A stretch of 52,920 bases of DNA, taken from NCBI GenBank assembly GCA_964626065.1, contig CAZVDE010000008.1, forward strand, positions 1 through 52,920, read 5' to 3'. The notes beneath the pieces are model-generated. The model was not told the origin of the DNA. It saw only the letters and a list, made by a program, of their open reading frames with translations, and searched no databases. Positions 41,124 through 48,732 of the stretch are shown in pieces. Positions within the stretch are counted from its first letter, which is position 1, and each line of letters begins with the position of its first letter. The DNA is from UBA3910 sp964626065. GTDB lineage: Bacteria; Bacillota; Limnochordia; Darwinibacteriales; Darwinibacteriaceae. The translations under genes were made by a program, and so were the position numbers.

Positions 41124-41555
41124 ATGAAAAGAAGAATTCTTCTACTTACTGCTGTTGTGATGATTGCTGTTATGCTGTCGGGTTGCGCGTTGTGGCCGTT
41201 CGGTAAGGTTACCGTCACAGTTGAAACGCCGGAAGGGGTTACTTTAACCGGCGAGGAATTTGACGACGATGCATTCGAAGCTAAAAAATGGTCGACAGTC
41301 ACTTTGGAAGCAAGATATAATGTTGAGGATTTGGGTGAACTGGTGTGGACCGCAGATGATGCAAAAGTCAAGGTCTTAGCTGAGCTGCTCAAGGAGAGCG
41401 AAGTAGAGGAAGTAGAGACCGCGAGCGCCGATAATGACGACGATGGTGGAAACGACGAGTCGGAGCCAACTGAAAAAATTGTTGGACAGACAATTACCTT
41501 TAGAGTTAGATCCAAAGATCTAAAGATTACTGCAAAAGAACCCGAGGTAGGGTAG
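41124..41555 (+). CDS. acidic lipoprotein, unknown
   Basis: 143 residues. Signal peptide with lipobox LSGC (Cys near residue 21), then a WPFGKVTVTVETPEGV beta strand region, an ITFRVRSKDLKI late strand, and between them a very acidic, low-complexity segment (EVEEVETASADNDDDGG). AGGTG precedes ATG 41124 at normal spacing. No family recognised. The 185 bases before it hold no gene I can support and no clear promoter. Confidence 0.7.
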   Translation: MKRRILLLTAVVMIAVMLSGCALWPFGKVTVTVETPEGVTLTGEEFDDDAFEAKKWSTVTLEARYNVEDLGELVWTADDAKVKVLAELLKESEVEEVETASADNDDDGGNDESEPTEKIVGQTITFRVRSKDLKITAKEPEVG

Positions 41556-41581
41556 AAGGAAAGTAAACTAAACAAGTAATC

Positions 41582-41609
41582 AACCCCACACCCCCCGGTG
41601 TGGGGTTTT
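41582..41609 (+). terminator. terminator after the acidic lipoprotein gene
   Basis: AACCCCACACC (41582-41592) and GGTGTGGGGTT (41597-41607) with a CCCC loop, then TTTT. Confidence 0.9.
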
Positions 41610-41739
41610 CACTCTTTCAAAACCTGGTTTTTCTTGCCCTCATGGCAGTTAGAACGTTAGCTTTTAATTATCTAAATGATCATCGGGGCAGATAAACAAT
41701 ATATTTTAACCCGAACCCTTACCGTTGTCAACACTTTAT

Positions 41740-41768
41740 TTGCATTCTTTCTTGTGTTGTGTTATGAT
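41740..41768 (+). promoter_or_regulatory. promoter directly before an attenuator hairpin
   Basis: TTGCAT (41740-41745), 17-base spacer, TATGAT (41763-41768). Predicted start near 41775, so the transcript opens with the hairpin at 41776. Confidence 0.6.
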
Positions 41769-41775
41769 TAATTTG

Positions 41776-41811
41776 ACCGCATCCTAGTTAAGGACGCTGA
41801 TGCGGTTTTTT
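41776..41811 (+). terminator. promoter-proximal terminator/attenuator hairpin
   Basis: ACCGCATC (41776-41783) and GATGCGGT (41799-41806), with an inner TCCT/AGGA pairing, followed by six T. It would end transcripts after about 37 bases unless read through, before the RBS of the gene at 41847. Confidence 0.7.
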
Positions 41812-41846
41812 CTATGATAGATCAGTTGAAAACGGAGGAACCTAAA

Positions 41847-42725
41847 GTGAAATTGCTTAATGAGCAGGTAAAACACGATATGTTTGGTAAGGGAAGCGTG
41901 GTTGAGTACACCGACTCATATATAGAAGTGGATTTTCAGGATGGGAAAAAGAAGTTTGTTTTTCCCGATGCCTTCGGAGAACACCTAATCCTGCAAAACA
42001 GCAAGATCGCTTCCCGGGTGGCCGCTTTGAAAAAGGAGATCATGAAAGAGCGCCACAAGGAAGAGCTGGAGCTGGAGCAGCAGAGGATGGAGGAGTATGC
42101 CAAGCAGCAGCGCCTCCTAGAGCGGGAGCGGCTTATGAGAAATCACAGGCTAACGCCCGTTTCGCAGGCCGTATTTTGGGTAGAAGATGAGGAAGAAGAA
42201 GAGCAGGTCTTTACCGATTGGCGCGTGTTCACCAGCCTCAGGCAGAGCGGTGAACATGAAGGGCGGCCCAATCGCTTGGTGCGGCTGCACCAAAACAGCG
42301 GTTGTCTCATAACCGCCAGGGAAGCGGATGTTCCCGAGCAGGAACGGAGAATTCTGGGTGTTTTCATGGTGGAGGAAAATTTCATCGGCAAGTTGTGTGA
42401 AGATGGGTATATACCCGCCCATTCCAGGTTTAGATTGCGCTTAAGTGAAGAAGAATCGGAGAAACTCCGTTTTTGGACCTACTACCGCAATAAGCGTTAC
42501 CCCACTAATACTACCTGGAACAGCGGCAGGCACCGTTACTTCGATAATATTTGGATGGCCCAGATCTTAAGGGACATCGCCGCCTTGAAAAAGGATGCTA
42601 AAGAGAAAAAACTGCTGAAAGATTTTATAGAGCATTTCCTCTATCTAAATCAGCTAGAAGAGGGAGACTTGGGTGAACCCGACGGTGCATTGGTCAGGAT
42701 GGCAGCGGCAAAAAAAGCTAATTGA
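41847..42725 (+). CDS. uncharacterised protein with PcrA-like N-terminal segment and coiled coil
   Basis: 292 residues, cytoplasmic. N-terminal VKHDMFGKGSVVEYTDSYIEV plus KKKFVFPDAF resembles the SH3/Tudor-like piece seen at the C-terminus of UvrD/PcrA helicases. Then a Glu/Lys/Arg-rich coiled coil (about residues 55-105), a WRVFTSLR...GRPNRLVRLHQNSGCLIT domain and a C-terminal helical LKDFIEHFLYL part. Similar conserved hypotheticals exist in Firmicutes; function unknown. GGAGG lies eight bases before GTG 41847; ATG 41814 has no site and falls inside the terminator T-run region. Controlled by the upstream attenuator. Confidence 0.75.
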   Translation: MKLLNEQVKHDMFGKGSVVEYTDSYIEVDFQDGKKKFVFPDAFGEHLILQNSKIASRVAALKKEIMKERHKEELELEQQRMEEYAKQQRLLERERLMRNHRLTPVSQAVFWVEDEEEEEQVFTDWRVFTSLRQSGEHEGRPNRLVRLHQNSGCLITAREADVPEQERRILGVFMVEENFIGKLCEDGYIPAHSRFRLRLSEEESEKLRFWTYYRNKRYPTNTTWNSGRHRYFDNIWMAQILRDIAALKKDAKEKKLLKDFIEHFLYLNQLEEGDLGEPDGALVRMAAAKKAN

Positions 42726-42735
42726 TGAATTCTAG

Positions 42736-42774
42736 AACCCCTATCCGTGTTTTGAGGCGGGATAGGGGTTTTTT
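42736..42774 (+). terminator. intrinsic terminator
   Basis: AACCCCTATCC (42736-42746) and GGATAGGGGTT (42760-42770), then TTTT. Confidence 0.9.
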
Positions 42775-42860
42775 CCGTTAAAGCGAATTTGCTGCAGGAG
42801 CCGCGGTGCACAAGATGAACTCTTACTTAAACAGTTAAATTGAGAACAGGAGTAGTTGCC

Positions 42861-43622
42861 ATGAAAGAAGAATTTCGGGCGGATTTGCATGAATTAAGCA
42901 GAGTTGATAAGGTTATCGGCGTAATCAGCGGCAAGGGCGGTGTGGGCAAATCCCTTGTCACATCGCTGCTGGCGGTGGCCATGAACCGCAGAGGTTACAA
43001 AGTGGGCATTCTGGATGGTGACATAACGGGGCCGTCTATTCCCAAGGGGTTCGGCATAAACGGCAGGGCACCGTCTCATCCGCGGGGTGTAAGCCCAATT
43101 TTAAGTAAAACGGGCATTGCGGTGATGTCCATTAATCTTCTGCTGGAGGATACCACCGATCCGGTGGTCTGGCGCGGGCCGTTAGTGGGTGGAGCGGTAA
43201 AGCAGTTTTGGACGGATGTGATCTGGGAGGATATTGATTACCTCTTTATAGACATGCCGCCGGGGACAGGCGATGTGCCCCTGACTGTTTTTCAGTCTAT
43301 TCCGGTCAACGGGATTGTGGTTGTGACCTCACCGCAGGAGTTGGTTGCCATGATTGTGGCCAAAGCGGTGAAAATGGCGGAAATGATGAAAATTCCCGTG
43401 CTGGGCCTAGTGGAAAACATGTCTTACTTTACTTGCCCCGATTGCGGCAAAGCCCACCAAATTTTCGGTGAAAGCCATATCGATCAAATCGCCTTAAAGC
43501 ATGGGCTGGCGGTGTTAGCTAAACTTCCGATGGATCCGGCCATCGCCAAGTCCGTTGATGCGGGCCGAGTGGAAGAGCTGGACAGCTACGGCTTAGAACG
43601 GGTTGTTGACTTTCTTAAATAA
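42861..43622 (+). CDS. Mrp/NBP35-type iron-sulfur carrier ATPase
   Basis: 253-residue P-loop ATPase that binds and hands on Fe-S clusters. Deviant Walker A VISGKGGVGKS, GILDGDITGPSIP, the LFIDMPPGTGD motif and a C-terminal CPDCG pair that in homologues bridges a [4Fe-4S] cluster in the dimer. AGGAG is eight bases before ATG 42861; the frame upstream to 42840 is shorter-supported. Stands alone between two terminators. Confidence 0.92.
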   Translation: MKEEFRADLHELSRVDKVIGVISGKGGVGKSLVTSLLAVAMNRRGYKVGILDGDITGPSIPKGFGINGRAPSHPRGVSPILSKTGIAVMSINLLLEDTTDPVVWRGPLVGGAVKQFWTDVIWEDIDYLFIDMPPGTGDVPLTVFQSIPVNGIVVVTSPQELVAMIVAKAVKMAEMMKIPVLGLVENMSYFTCPDCGKAHQIFGESHIDQIALKHGLAVLAKLPMDPAIAKSVDAGRVEELDSYGLERVVDFLK

Positions 43623-43623
43623 A

Positions 43624-43652
43624 AAAACGGGGAACGCGGAGTTCCCCGTTTT
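43624..43652. terminator. bidirectional terminator
   Basis: AAAACGGGGAAC (43624-43635) and GTTCCCCGTTTT (43641-43652), with A/T runs on both sides. Ends the mrp gene and the converging NatAB-like operon. Confidence 0.9.
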
Positions 43653-43657
43653 AATGT

Positions 43658-44854
43658 TTAGCCTTCTTTATAGCGGAGCCACCTTAGGATTTCTTTCGGT
43701 GTTGCCGTTTTACCGTACATAAGCATGCCCACTCTGAAGATTTTGGCTGCCATCTGGATCATGAGCCAAGCGGTGGCAAGCAGTATGGCTCCGGATGTAA
43801 GCGTTTGCCACAGAGGTAACGCCGTAAGCCCGCTGCGGAGCATCATAATGGCAGGGCTAGTAAAGGGGAAGAAACTGGCAAAGATGGCTACCGTCCCATC
43901 AGGGTTGGAAATGACCGGGACTAAAAACAGCATAGATAACATGGGCAGCATAATGACGAGTCCCTGTGAATTTCCGGCACTCTGGGCATCTTCCATCGTG
44001 GCACCCAAGGCTACAAAGATGGAGCTGAACAAAAGATAACCCCCTAGGCTGAAAAAGAGCAGAACCGGAAAGTTTATTCCGGCCAGCGCTTCAAGTACGG
44101 GAAATTCCAAGAAGTAAATGGCAATGGGCAGGCCTAGTGCGACCCAGACAACCATCTGGATGATGCCTAAAATAAAATGGCCAATAATCTTGCCCTGCAT
44201 TAAAGCACCGGGCCGAATGGAGGAGAGGACTACCTCGGCCATGCGGTCCCTTTTTTCTTGCAGTGCGCTCAGCATGAGCATGCTGCCGGAAGATATGATT
44301 AGGATAAACACTAAGAGGGTAAAGACCGCGGAGGCGGCAATTTGTGCTCCGGGCAGATCCAGCTCTTTATCCATGGGCACCTGCGTGACCTGCGCCGGAG
44401 AGGTGAGGAAGATAAGCTGGTCCGGGCTAATTTCGGACATGGCCAGCCGCCTCTGCTGCAGAAAGGCCGTTAGGCCCGTTCTTACGGCACTTAGGCTTTC
44501 GGTATCGCGATCATTGAACATCAAGTCTATTTGCCCGGTGGACAAGAATTCAGGTGTCAGGTGAAAATAACCGCTGACCTTATCTTTCCTTACTTTTTCA
44601 TCGATTGAGGCGGCGTCACTATGGTGCACAAGGCTGATGTTTTCGGGCAGCAGTGTCTGCAGCGCAGCCGTACCCTCTATTTTATCAATCAAGTAATATG
44701 TAACAGAGGCGGGTTGGTTCCAGCGTTCCAAGATGTGCGGCGCCCCACCGAAGAGGGCCATCAACAGAGGTGTGAGCAGTAGGCCCAAAATGAATTGTTT
44801 GTTCGTAACATTGCGCATAACTTCCCAGCTGGCAATTTTCCAGACACTACGCAA
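43658..44854 (-). CDS. ABC-2 type export permease (NatB-like)
   Basis: 398 residues: one N-terminal helix (about residues 22-42), a large outer domain, then five or six C-terminal helices. The cytoplasmic stretch EKRDRMAEVVLSSIRPGALMQGKIIG and the TMEDAQSAGN segment are typical of NatB/YhaP-type permeases (ABC2_membrane_3). GGGGG lies eight bases before TTG 44854, which overlaps the ATPase stop by 8 bases. In Bacillus, NatAB exports sodium; the same is only a guess here. Confidence 0.88.
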   Translation of the reverse strand: MRSVWKIASWEVMRNVTNKQFILGLLLTPLLMALFGGAPHILERWNQPASVTYYLIDKIEGTAALQTLLPENISLVHHSDAASIDEKVRKDKVSGYFHLTPEFLSTGQIDLMFNDRDTESLSAVRTGLTAFLQQRRLAMSEISPDQLIFLTSPAQVTQVPMDKELDLPGAQIAASAVFTLLVFILIISSGSMLMLSALQEKRDRMAEVVLSSIRPGALMQGKIIGHFILGIIQMVVWVALGLPIAIYFLEFPVLEALAGINFPVLLFFSLGGYLLFSSIFVALGATMEDAQSAGNSQGLVIMLPMLSMLFLVPVISNPDGTVAIFASFFPFTSPAIMMLRSGLTALPLWQTLTSGAILLATAWLMIQMAAKIFRVGMLMYGKTATPKEILRWLRYKEG

Positions 44855-45764
44855 CTTCGGCACCCCCTTGGGCAATTTTAACAAAGATGTCATGCAGCGA
44901 AGGGCGGCTGATACTCATCTCCCTGATCTCGAGAGTTGCGGGCAGCTGCTGCAAAAAGTCCGTGGGCCGGACCCCCTCTTTCAGGGTGAAATTGTAGCGT
45001 CCTTCGTTGAACTGTTCGTAATTCTCCACAAGGCCCGTTGCGAGAATGGCGGTGGGGGCTGTGGATGATAATAGATTTACCTTGAAGTTGCCGTAGCGCT
45101 CTCTAATGGACTGGAGATCCCCTTTAACCACCTCTCGGCCTCGGTGAATTAGAAAAATATCATCACAGACTTCTTCTACCATGTTCATCTGGTGGCTTGA
45201 TAAAAGAACGGTTGCGCCCGCATCGGCCAGGGCGCGGACCTCTTTTTTGAATTGGTCCTGGCTGACCGGATCTAAACCGGTAAAGGGCTCGTCCAGCACA
45301 ATAAAGCGCGGTTCGTGGAGTACGGCCGCGGTAAACTGAACTTTTTGCGCCATGCCCTTCGAAAGGGTCTCGATTTTTTTATCGGCATAATCTTCCAGAT
45401 CAAACTTGCGCAGCCAGTTTAGGGCTCTTTTTTTTGCTTCTGCTTTGGGTACGTTCTTTAAGCCCGCCAAAAAGAGTAGAACGGTCATTACCTTGGCTTC
45501 TTTGTACAAACCTCGTTCTTCGGGCAAATAGCCTATCGTCTCCAGCGGAATTCCGCTGGTGCGCACACCCCTATCGGTAAATAGGACTTGTCCCCCGTCG
45601 GGGGCGGTAATGCCCATAACCATCCGTATGATAGTTGTTTTACCTGCGCCGTTGGGGCCCAGTACCCCCAAGATTTTCCCCTGGGGGGCCTGAAAAGAGA
45701 CATTGTCAACAACTGTGGCAGTGCCGTAGGTTTTGTGGATTCCTTCAACCTGTAGACCATCCAT
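44847..45764 (-). CDS. ABC-2 exporter ATPase (NatA-like)
   Basis: 305 residues. Walker A GPNGAGKTT, signature LSKGMAQKV, Walker B FIVLDEPFTGLD, switch His in SSHQM, then a C-terminal DUF4162-like domain (MSISRPSLHDIFV end) common in NatA/CcmA-type exporters. AAGGGGG lies upstream of ATG 45764. It forms a two-gene operon with the overlapping permease gene. Confidence 0.92.
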   Translation of the reverse strand: MDGLQVEGIHKTYGTATVVDNVSFQAPQGKILGVLGPNGAGKTTIIRMVMGITAPDGGQVLFTDRGVRTSGIPLETIGYLPEERGLYKEAKVMTVLLFLAGLKNVPKAEAKKRALNWLRKFDLEDYADKKIETLSKGMAQKVQFTAAVLHEPRFIVLDEPFTGLDPVSQDQFKKEVRALADAGATVLLSSHQMNMVEEVCDDIFLIHRGREVVKGDLQSIRERYGNFKVNLLSSTAPTAILATGLVENYEQFNEGRYNFTLKEGVRPTDFLQQLPATLEIREMSISRPSLHDIFVKIAQGGAEVA

Positions 45765-45798
45765 ATGTAAGTTTTCCCCCTTTCGTATTCTGTTTAGA

Positions 45799-45807
45799 AT
45801 TATAGCA
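45799..45807 (-). promoter_or_regulatory. extended -10 promoter of the NatAB-like operon
   Basis: Reading minus, TGCTATAAT (45807-45799), about 35 bases before the ATPase start. The -35 region is weak. Confidence 0.55.
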
Positions 45808-45850
45808 TAGATAAGGAGGGGATTGTGAAATATTTACAAACTTGGCGGAC

Positions 45851-45877
45851 AAAAAGGCCGGATCAGATGACCCGGCC
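45851..45877 (-). terminator. terminator of the sigma/SIMPL operon
   Basis: GGCCGG (45856-45861) and CCGGCC (45872-45877) pair; on the minus strand TTTTT follows. Confidence 0.8.
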
Positions 45878-45894
45878 GCTGCGAATTTGACCGT

Positions 45895-46623
45895 TTAAAA
45901 CCAATAAACGACTGTGACCTTAGCTGTGATCTCAATTTCACCAGGAGTAATGCTTGTTTCCGCTTCTTTCCCGAAAGCCGCGGCCCGCATAACCATCGTA
46001 TCCTGTAGGGCAACATAGCTGCCGTAGTCTTCGTTAAGCGAGAATATGCCGTGCAGCGTAATTCCGGCGCTTTCTGCCATGGCCTCCGCTTTCATTTTGG
46101 CCTGTTTAACTGCGTTTTGCAGAGCCTGCAGTTGGAGTTCTTGCTTGTCGGCAAGATCAAAACTGATTCCCTGCACTTGGTTGGCGCCTGCCTTTACTGC
46201 GGCATCCACAATTTGCCCGACTCGGTCTAGGTTCTCAGTGATGATTGTAATTCTATTTTGGACCTGGTAGGTAGTGATGGTCTTCTCCTCCGGCGTATTT
46301 CTGTTCACTACCTGATTGTAGCTGTAAATATTAAAACCACTTGTACTGATTTCGCCTTCAGTTAACCCCAGAGCTTTGAGGGCGGCCATCACCTTGGCCA
46401 TACGTTCCGCATTTTCCGCCGCGGCTACCTCCGCGGAGGGGTTAGATGTCTCAACGCCTAAAGTGATATGGGCGGTATCGGGTGCGGCACTGATAACCGC
46501 ATTGCCTGTTACCGTCAGGCGTCTGTTTTCCGGTATAGATGCTGCCGAAACACTGATTCCAGTCACTGCCAATCCCAGAACTAACACAACGGGAAGAATA
46601 GCTTTTCTCAATTTGTTTAACAT
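45895..46623 (-). CDS. SIMPL-domain (DUF541) secreted protein
   Basis: 242 residues with a signal peptide (LPVVLVLGLAV, cleavage near SAASIPEN). The mature part follows the SIMPL/BP26 pattern: LTVTGNAVISAAPDTAHITLGVET, ISTSGFNIYS, a helical KQAKMKAEAMAESAG region and a C-terminal VTVVYWF strand. BP26 forms a large periplasmic channel-like ring; the general role is unclear, often stress-related. It is the third gene of an operon with ECF sigma and membrane anti-sigma candidate (gap 12 bases). Confidence 0.87.
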   Translation of the reverse strand: MLNKLRKAILPVVLVLGLAVTGISVSAASIPENRRLTVTGNAVISAAPDTAHITLGVETSNPSAEVAAAENAERMAKVMAALKALGLTEGEISTSGFNIYSYNQVVNRNTPEEKTITTYQVQNRITIITENLDRVGQIVDAAVKAGANQVQGISFDLADKQELQLQALQNAVKQAKMKAEAMAESAGITLHGIFSLNEDYGSYVALQDTMVMRAAAFGKEAETSITPGEIEITAKVTVVYWF

Positions 46624-46635
46624 TGTATCTTCCTC

Positions 46636-47196
46636 CTATTTTTCCACCGTAATTCTTTGTTCTCCGCTGATCGCATAAAGACCATCTTCTTTTTGTAAAA
46701 CCCCCTGCACAATCAGGCGGTATGTGCCCGGGTCAGCCGGGGCGTTCAGCGTTAGGACAGAGTCCCCCACTAAATCCGCCGCAGCTAACGGGTGTTCCGC
46801 CTGCAGCTCCTCGCCCCCTTCCGCTGTATTTACCCGCCAGATTGCCAGGCGGGGCGGTTGGGTAGTTTCGGATTCCGCGAGGAGCAGTCGCAGATCCAGA
46901 GCGATTTCAATCCGTTCCCCTCCCTGGACATGCAGCGCTTCATCGGGCATGAGTGCGGTGAAGGTTTGCATGCGCGGTGCAAATTTCGGTTCGGGCACCG
47001 CAGGGGGCGGTAAATTCATGCGTAAGGCCAAAGCGAGCAAAAGTGCCGCTGCTGTACCAAGCCACAGGGGCCTTTTTTGCCACCAGGATTTGCGCGGCTG
47101 TAATTTGGCCGCAATGTTTTCCCAAACTCGGTCAGCAGAGCCGTTCCAGGTGCTATTTTGTTCCAATGCCTCTATGATTTGTTCATCTAAGGCCAT
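46636..47196 (-). CDS. candidate anti-sigma factor with outer Ig-like domain
   Basis: 186 residues: a cytoplasmic helical part (ALDEQIIEALEQNSTW, RVWENIAAKL), one membrane helix (about 43-62), then an outer beta-rich domain (IEIALDLRLLLAE, SVLTLNAPADPGTYRLIVQG) like the BsuPI/Ig-type folds. No zinc-binding HxxxCxxC is visible, so the assignment rests on position: ATG 47196 follows the ECF sigma stop after one base. It probably holds the sigma factor at the membrane until an envelope signal. Confidence 0.62.
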   Translation of the reverse strand: MALDEQIIEALEQNSTWNGSADRVWENIAAKLQPRKSWWQKRPLWLGTAAALLLALALRMNLPPPAVPEPKFAPRMQTFTALMPDEALHVQGGERIEIALDLRLLLAESETTQPPRLAIWRVNTAEGGEELQAEHPLAAADLVGDSVLTLNAPADPGTYRLIVQGVLQKEDGLYAISGEQRITVEK

Positions 47197-47197
47197 T

Positions 47198-47746
47198 TTA
47201 GCTGCCCCCTTCCAATTCGGTAATTTGTCGTTTCAGCCGCTGCCGGGCGGTGTACAGGCGAGATTTTATCGTTGATACGGGAAGCCCCAGCACCTCCGCG
47301 GTTTCTGCTTCAGTCAGCCCCGAAACATACTTCAGCAAAAGGGGCAGGCGGTGGTTGTCATCCAGCTCGTTGATGGCGGCAAAAAGGGCATCGAGCTTTT
47401 CTTTTTCCAAAAGATGCTCTTCCGGGGCAAAGGTGCGGTGCGGGTTCTCCAACTCCAAGTCAAAGGGCAGTTCCCCGCGCTGTATGCGCCCCTTAGTTCG
47501 CTTCGCCTTATTGACCACAATCCGGGTAAACCAGGGCTGAAACGGCCTGCCGTCCTGAAAGGAGCGGAGGGAGCGAAACGCCTGCAAGAAGGCCTCTTGA
47601 ACCGCATCTTCCGCGGTTGCCCAGTTGCGGGTGACAAGATAGGCCAGCCGTACCGCGCTATCCACGTGGCGGCGGAAAATGGCTTCCATGGCGTCTTGAG
47701 CACCCTGTTTGGCCAACGTAATTAACTGCTGTTCTGTACGGTCCAG
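47198..47746 (-). CDS. ECF-family RNA polymerase sigma factor, CTG start
   Basis: Sigma-70 group 4 factor. Region 2 has RLAYLVTRNWATAEDAVQEAFLQAF with FQPWFTRIVVNKAK following; region 4 has LPLLLKYVSGLTEAETAEVLGLPVSTIKSRLYTARQRLK. The longest ATG/GTG/TTG frame starts at TTG 47716, but that truncates helix 1. In frame, CTG 47746 gives DRTEQQLITLAKQG, the typical ECF opening, and AGGGGGG lies about six bases before it. I therefore propose CTG as start, giving 182 residues. Confidence 0.86.
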   Translation of the reverse strand: MDRTEQQLITLAKQGAQDAMEAIFRRHVDSAVRLAYLVTRNWATAEDAVQEAFLQAFRSLRSFQDGRPFQPWFTRIVVNKAKRTKGRIQRGELPFDLELENPHRTFAPEEHLLEKEKLDALFAAINELDDNHRLPLLLKYVSGLTEAETAEVLGLPVSTIKSRLYTARQRLKRQITELEGGS

Positions 47747-47940
47747 ACTGATCCCCCCCTTTACCCTTTCACTTTATATATCCTTCGAGGCTAGCAAAAG
47801 TTTATGATTCGCCAAAGTTTCTTTCTGCAAACTTTTTCCAATCCCCTCTAAAGCAGTACTAATTCCCGATTTCGGCCCGGGCAGGAAAGATTTGGTTAGC
47901 ACAGAATAGAGTAATGTAATACGAAAAGGGAGGCGTGCTC

Positions 47941-48282
47941 ATGAAAAAGATAGCGATTGTAAGTTTCACAGGTGAAATGCCCTGTTTTGTCCATGTTCTA
48001 CTCAACGTTTGGAACTACCATGAACGGGGGTACGAAGCGGCTTTGATTATTGAAGGCGCTTCAGCGGCCAGGCTGGCCGATATTGGCAGCACACCGCAGG
48101 CCGGGCTGTGGGAAAAAATAAAACAGGCGGGACTTGTCAAATCAGTTTGTAAGGCGTGCGCTGCCCAAATGGGTACGCTGGACTTGGCTGAAGGCCAGGG
48201 CTTACCCATAGATGCCGCTTTAGCGGGTCATTCCGACTTAGAGGCCTTTACGGCACAGGGCTTCCAAATCATTTTGTTCTAA
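47941..48282 (+). CDS. DsrE-like cytoplasmic protein
   Basis: 113 residues. KKIAIVSFTGEMPCFVHVLLNVWNY resembles the DsrE/DsrF/YchN fold start, and VCKACAAQMG carries a Cys pair near residue 65 where some DsrE members have a reactive Cys. No signal peptide. GGGAGG selects ATG 47941 over GTG 47935. First of three consecutive plus-strand genes. Role unknown; relatives handle sulfur or thiols. Confidence 0.65.
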   Translation: MKKIAIVSFTGEMPCFVHVLLNVWNYHERGYEAALIIEGASAARLADIGSTPQAGLWEKIKQAGLVKSVCKACAAQMGTLDLAEGQGLPIDAALAGHSDLEAFTAQGFQIILF

Positions 48283-48303
48283 TAGCGGGGTAGGTGGTAC
48301 TCT

Positions 48304-48732
48304 GTGAGTGAAAATATGCAGAAGATACAAGAAGCAAGGCAAGCTGCTCGTCGAACGCTCACTCTGCTTGACGAGGCAAAGCAGCAGCTGAGCAGCGCTC
48401 GCAATTGGGGTATTTATGATCTACTGGGCGGTAAGTTTTTCACAAGCCTGATCAAGCATGATAAGATCGATAAGGCGGAGCGTCTGTTGCGGCAGGCGCA
48501 GGAAAGCCTGCATCTACTGCAGAAAAAAGTGGGGGATGTGGACTTTAGCCTGCAGCCTGCGCTGCAGATCTCCGATTTGGAGCGGTTTATGGACATTGCC
48601 TTGGACAACATCATCTCCGATTGGATGGTTCAGAGCAAAATTCAAAGCCGCCTGCAGGATCTAGAAAGGATAGCTGTGCAGGTGCGCCGTTTGTCAGATA
48701 GGCTGGAACACCTAGAGCGGGAGGTCATGTGA
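48304..48732 (+). CDS. conserved coiled-coil protein, unknown
   Basis: 142 residues, mostly helical with heptad-like Leu/Ala spacing at both ends (ARRTLTLLDEAKQQL and LERIAVQVRRLSDRLEHLE). The middle has a distinctive SARNWGIYDLLGGKFFTSLIKHDKIDKA stretch, cut here into its parts: Trp-Gly, double Gly, Lys-His. Similar hypotheticals occur in other bacteria; function unknown. GTG 48304 follows GGTGG. Its stop overlaps the next start (TGATG). Confidence 0.68.
   Translation: MSENMQKIQEARQAARRTLTLLDEAKQQLSSARNWGIYDLLGGKFFTSLIKHDKIDKAERLLRQAQESLHLLQKKVGDVDFSLQPALQISDLERFMDIALDNIISDWMVQSKIQSRLQDLERIAVQVRRLSDRLEHLEREVM

Noticed and set aside
40967..41206. Open frame of 79 codons before the lipoprotein
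   Set aside because: Composition is unlike protein (Cys run at the end), it overlaps the lipoprotein start, and no RBS is seen.
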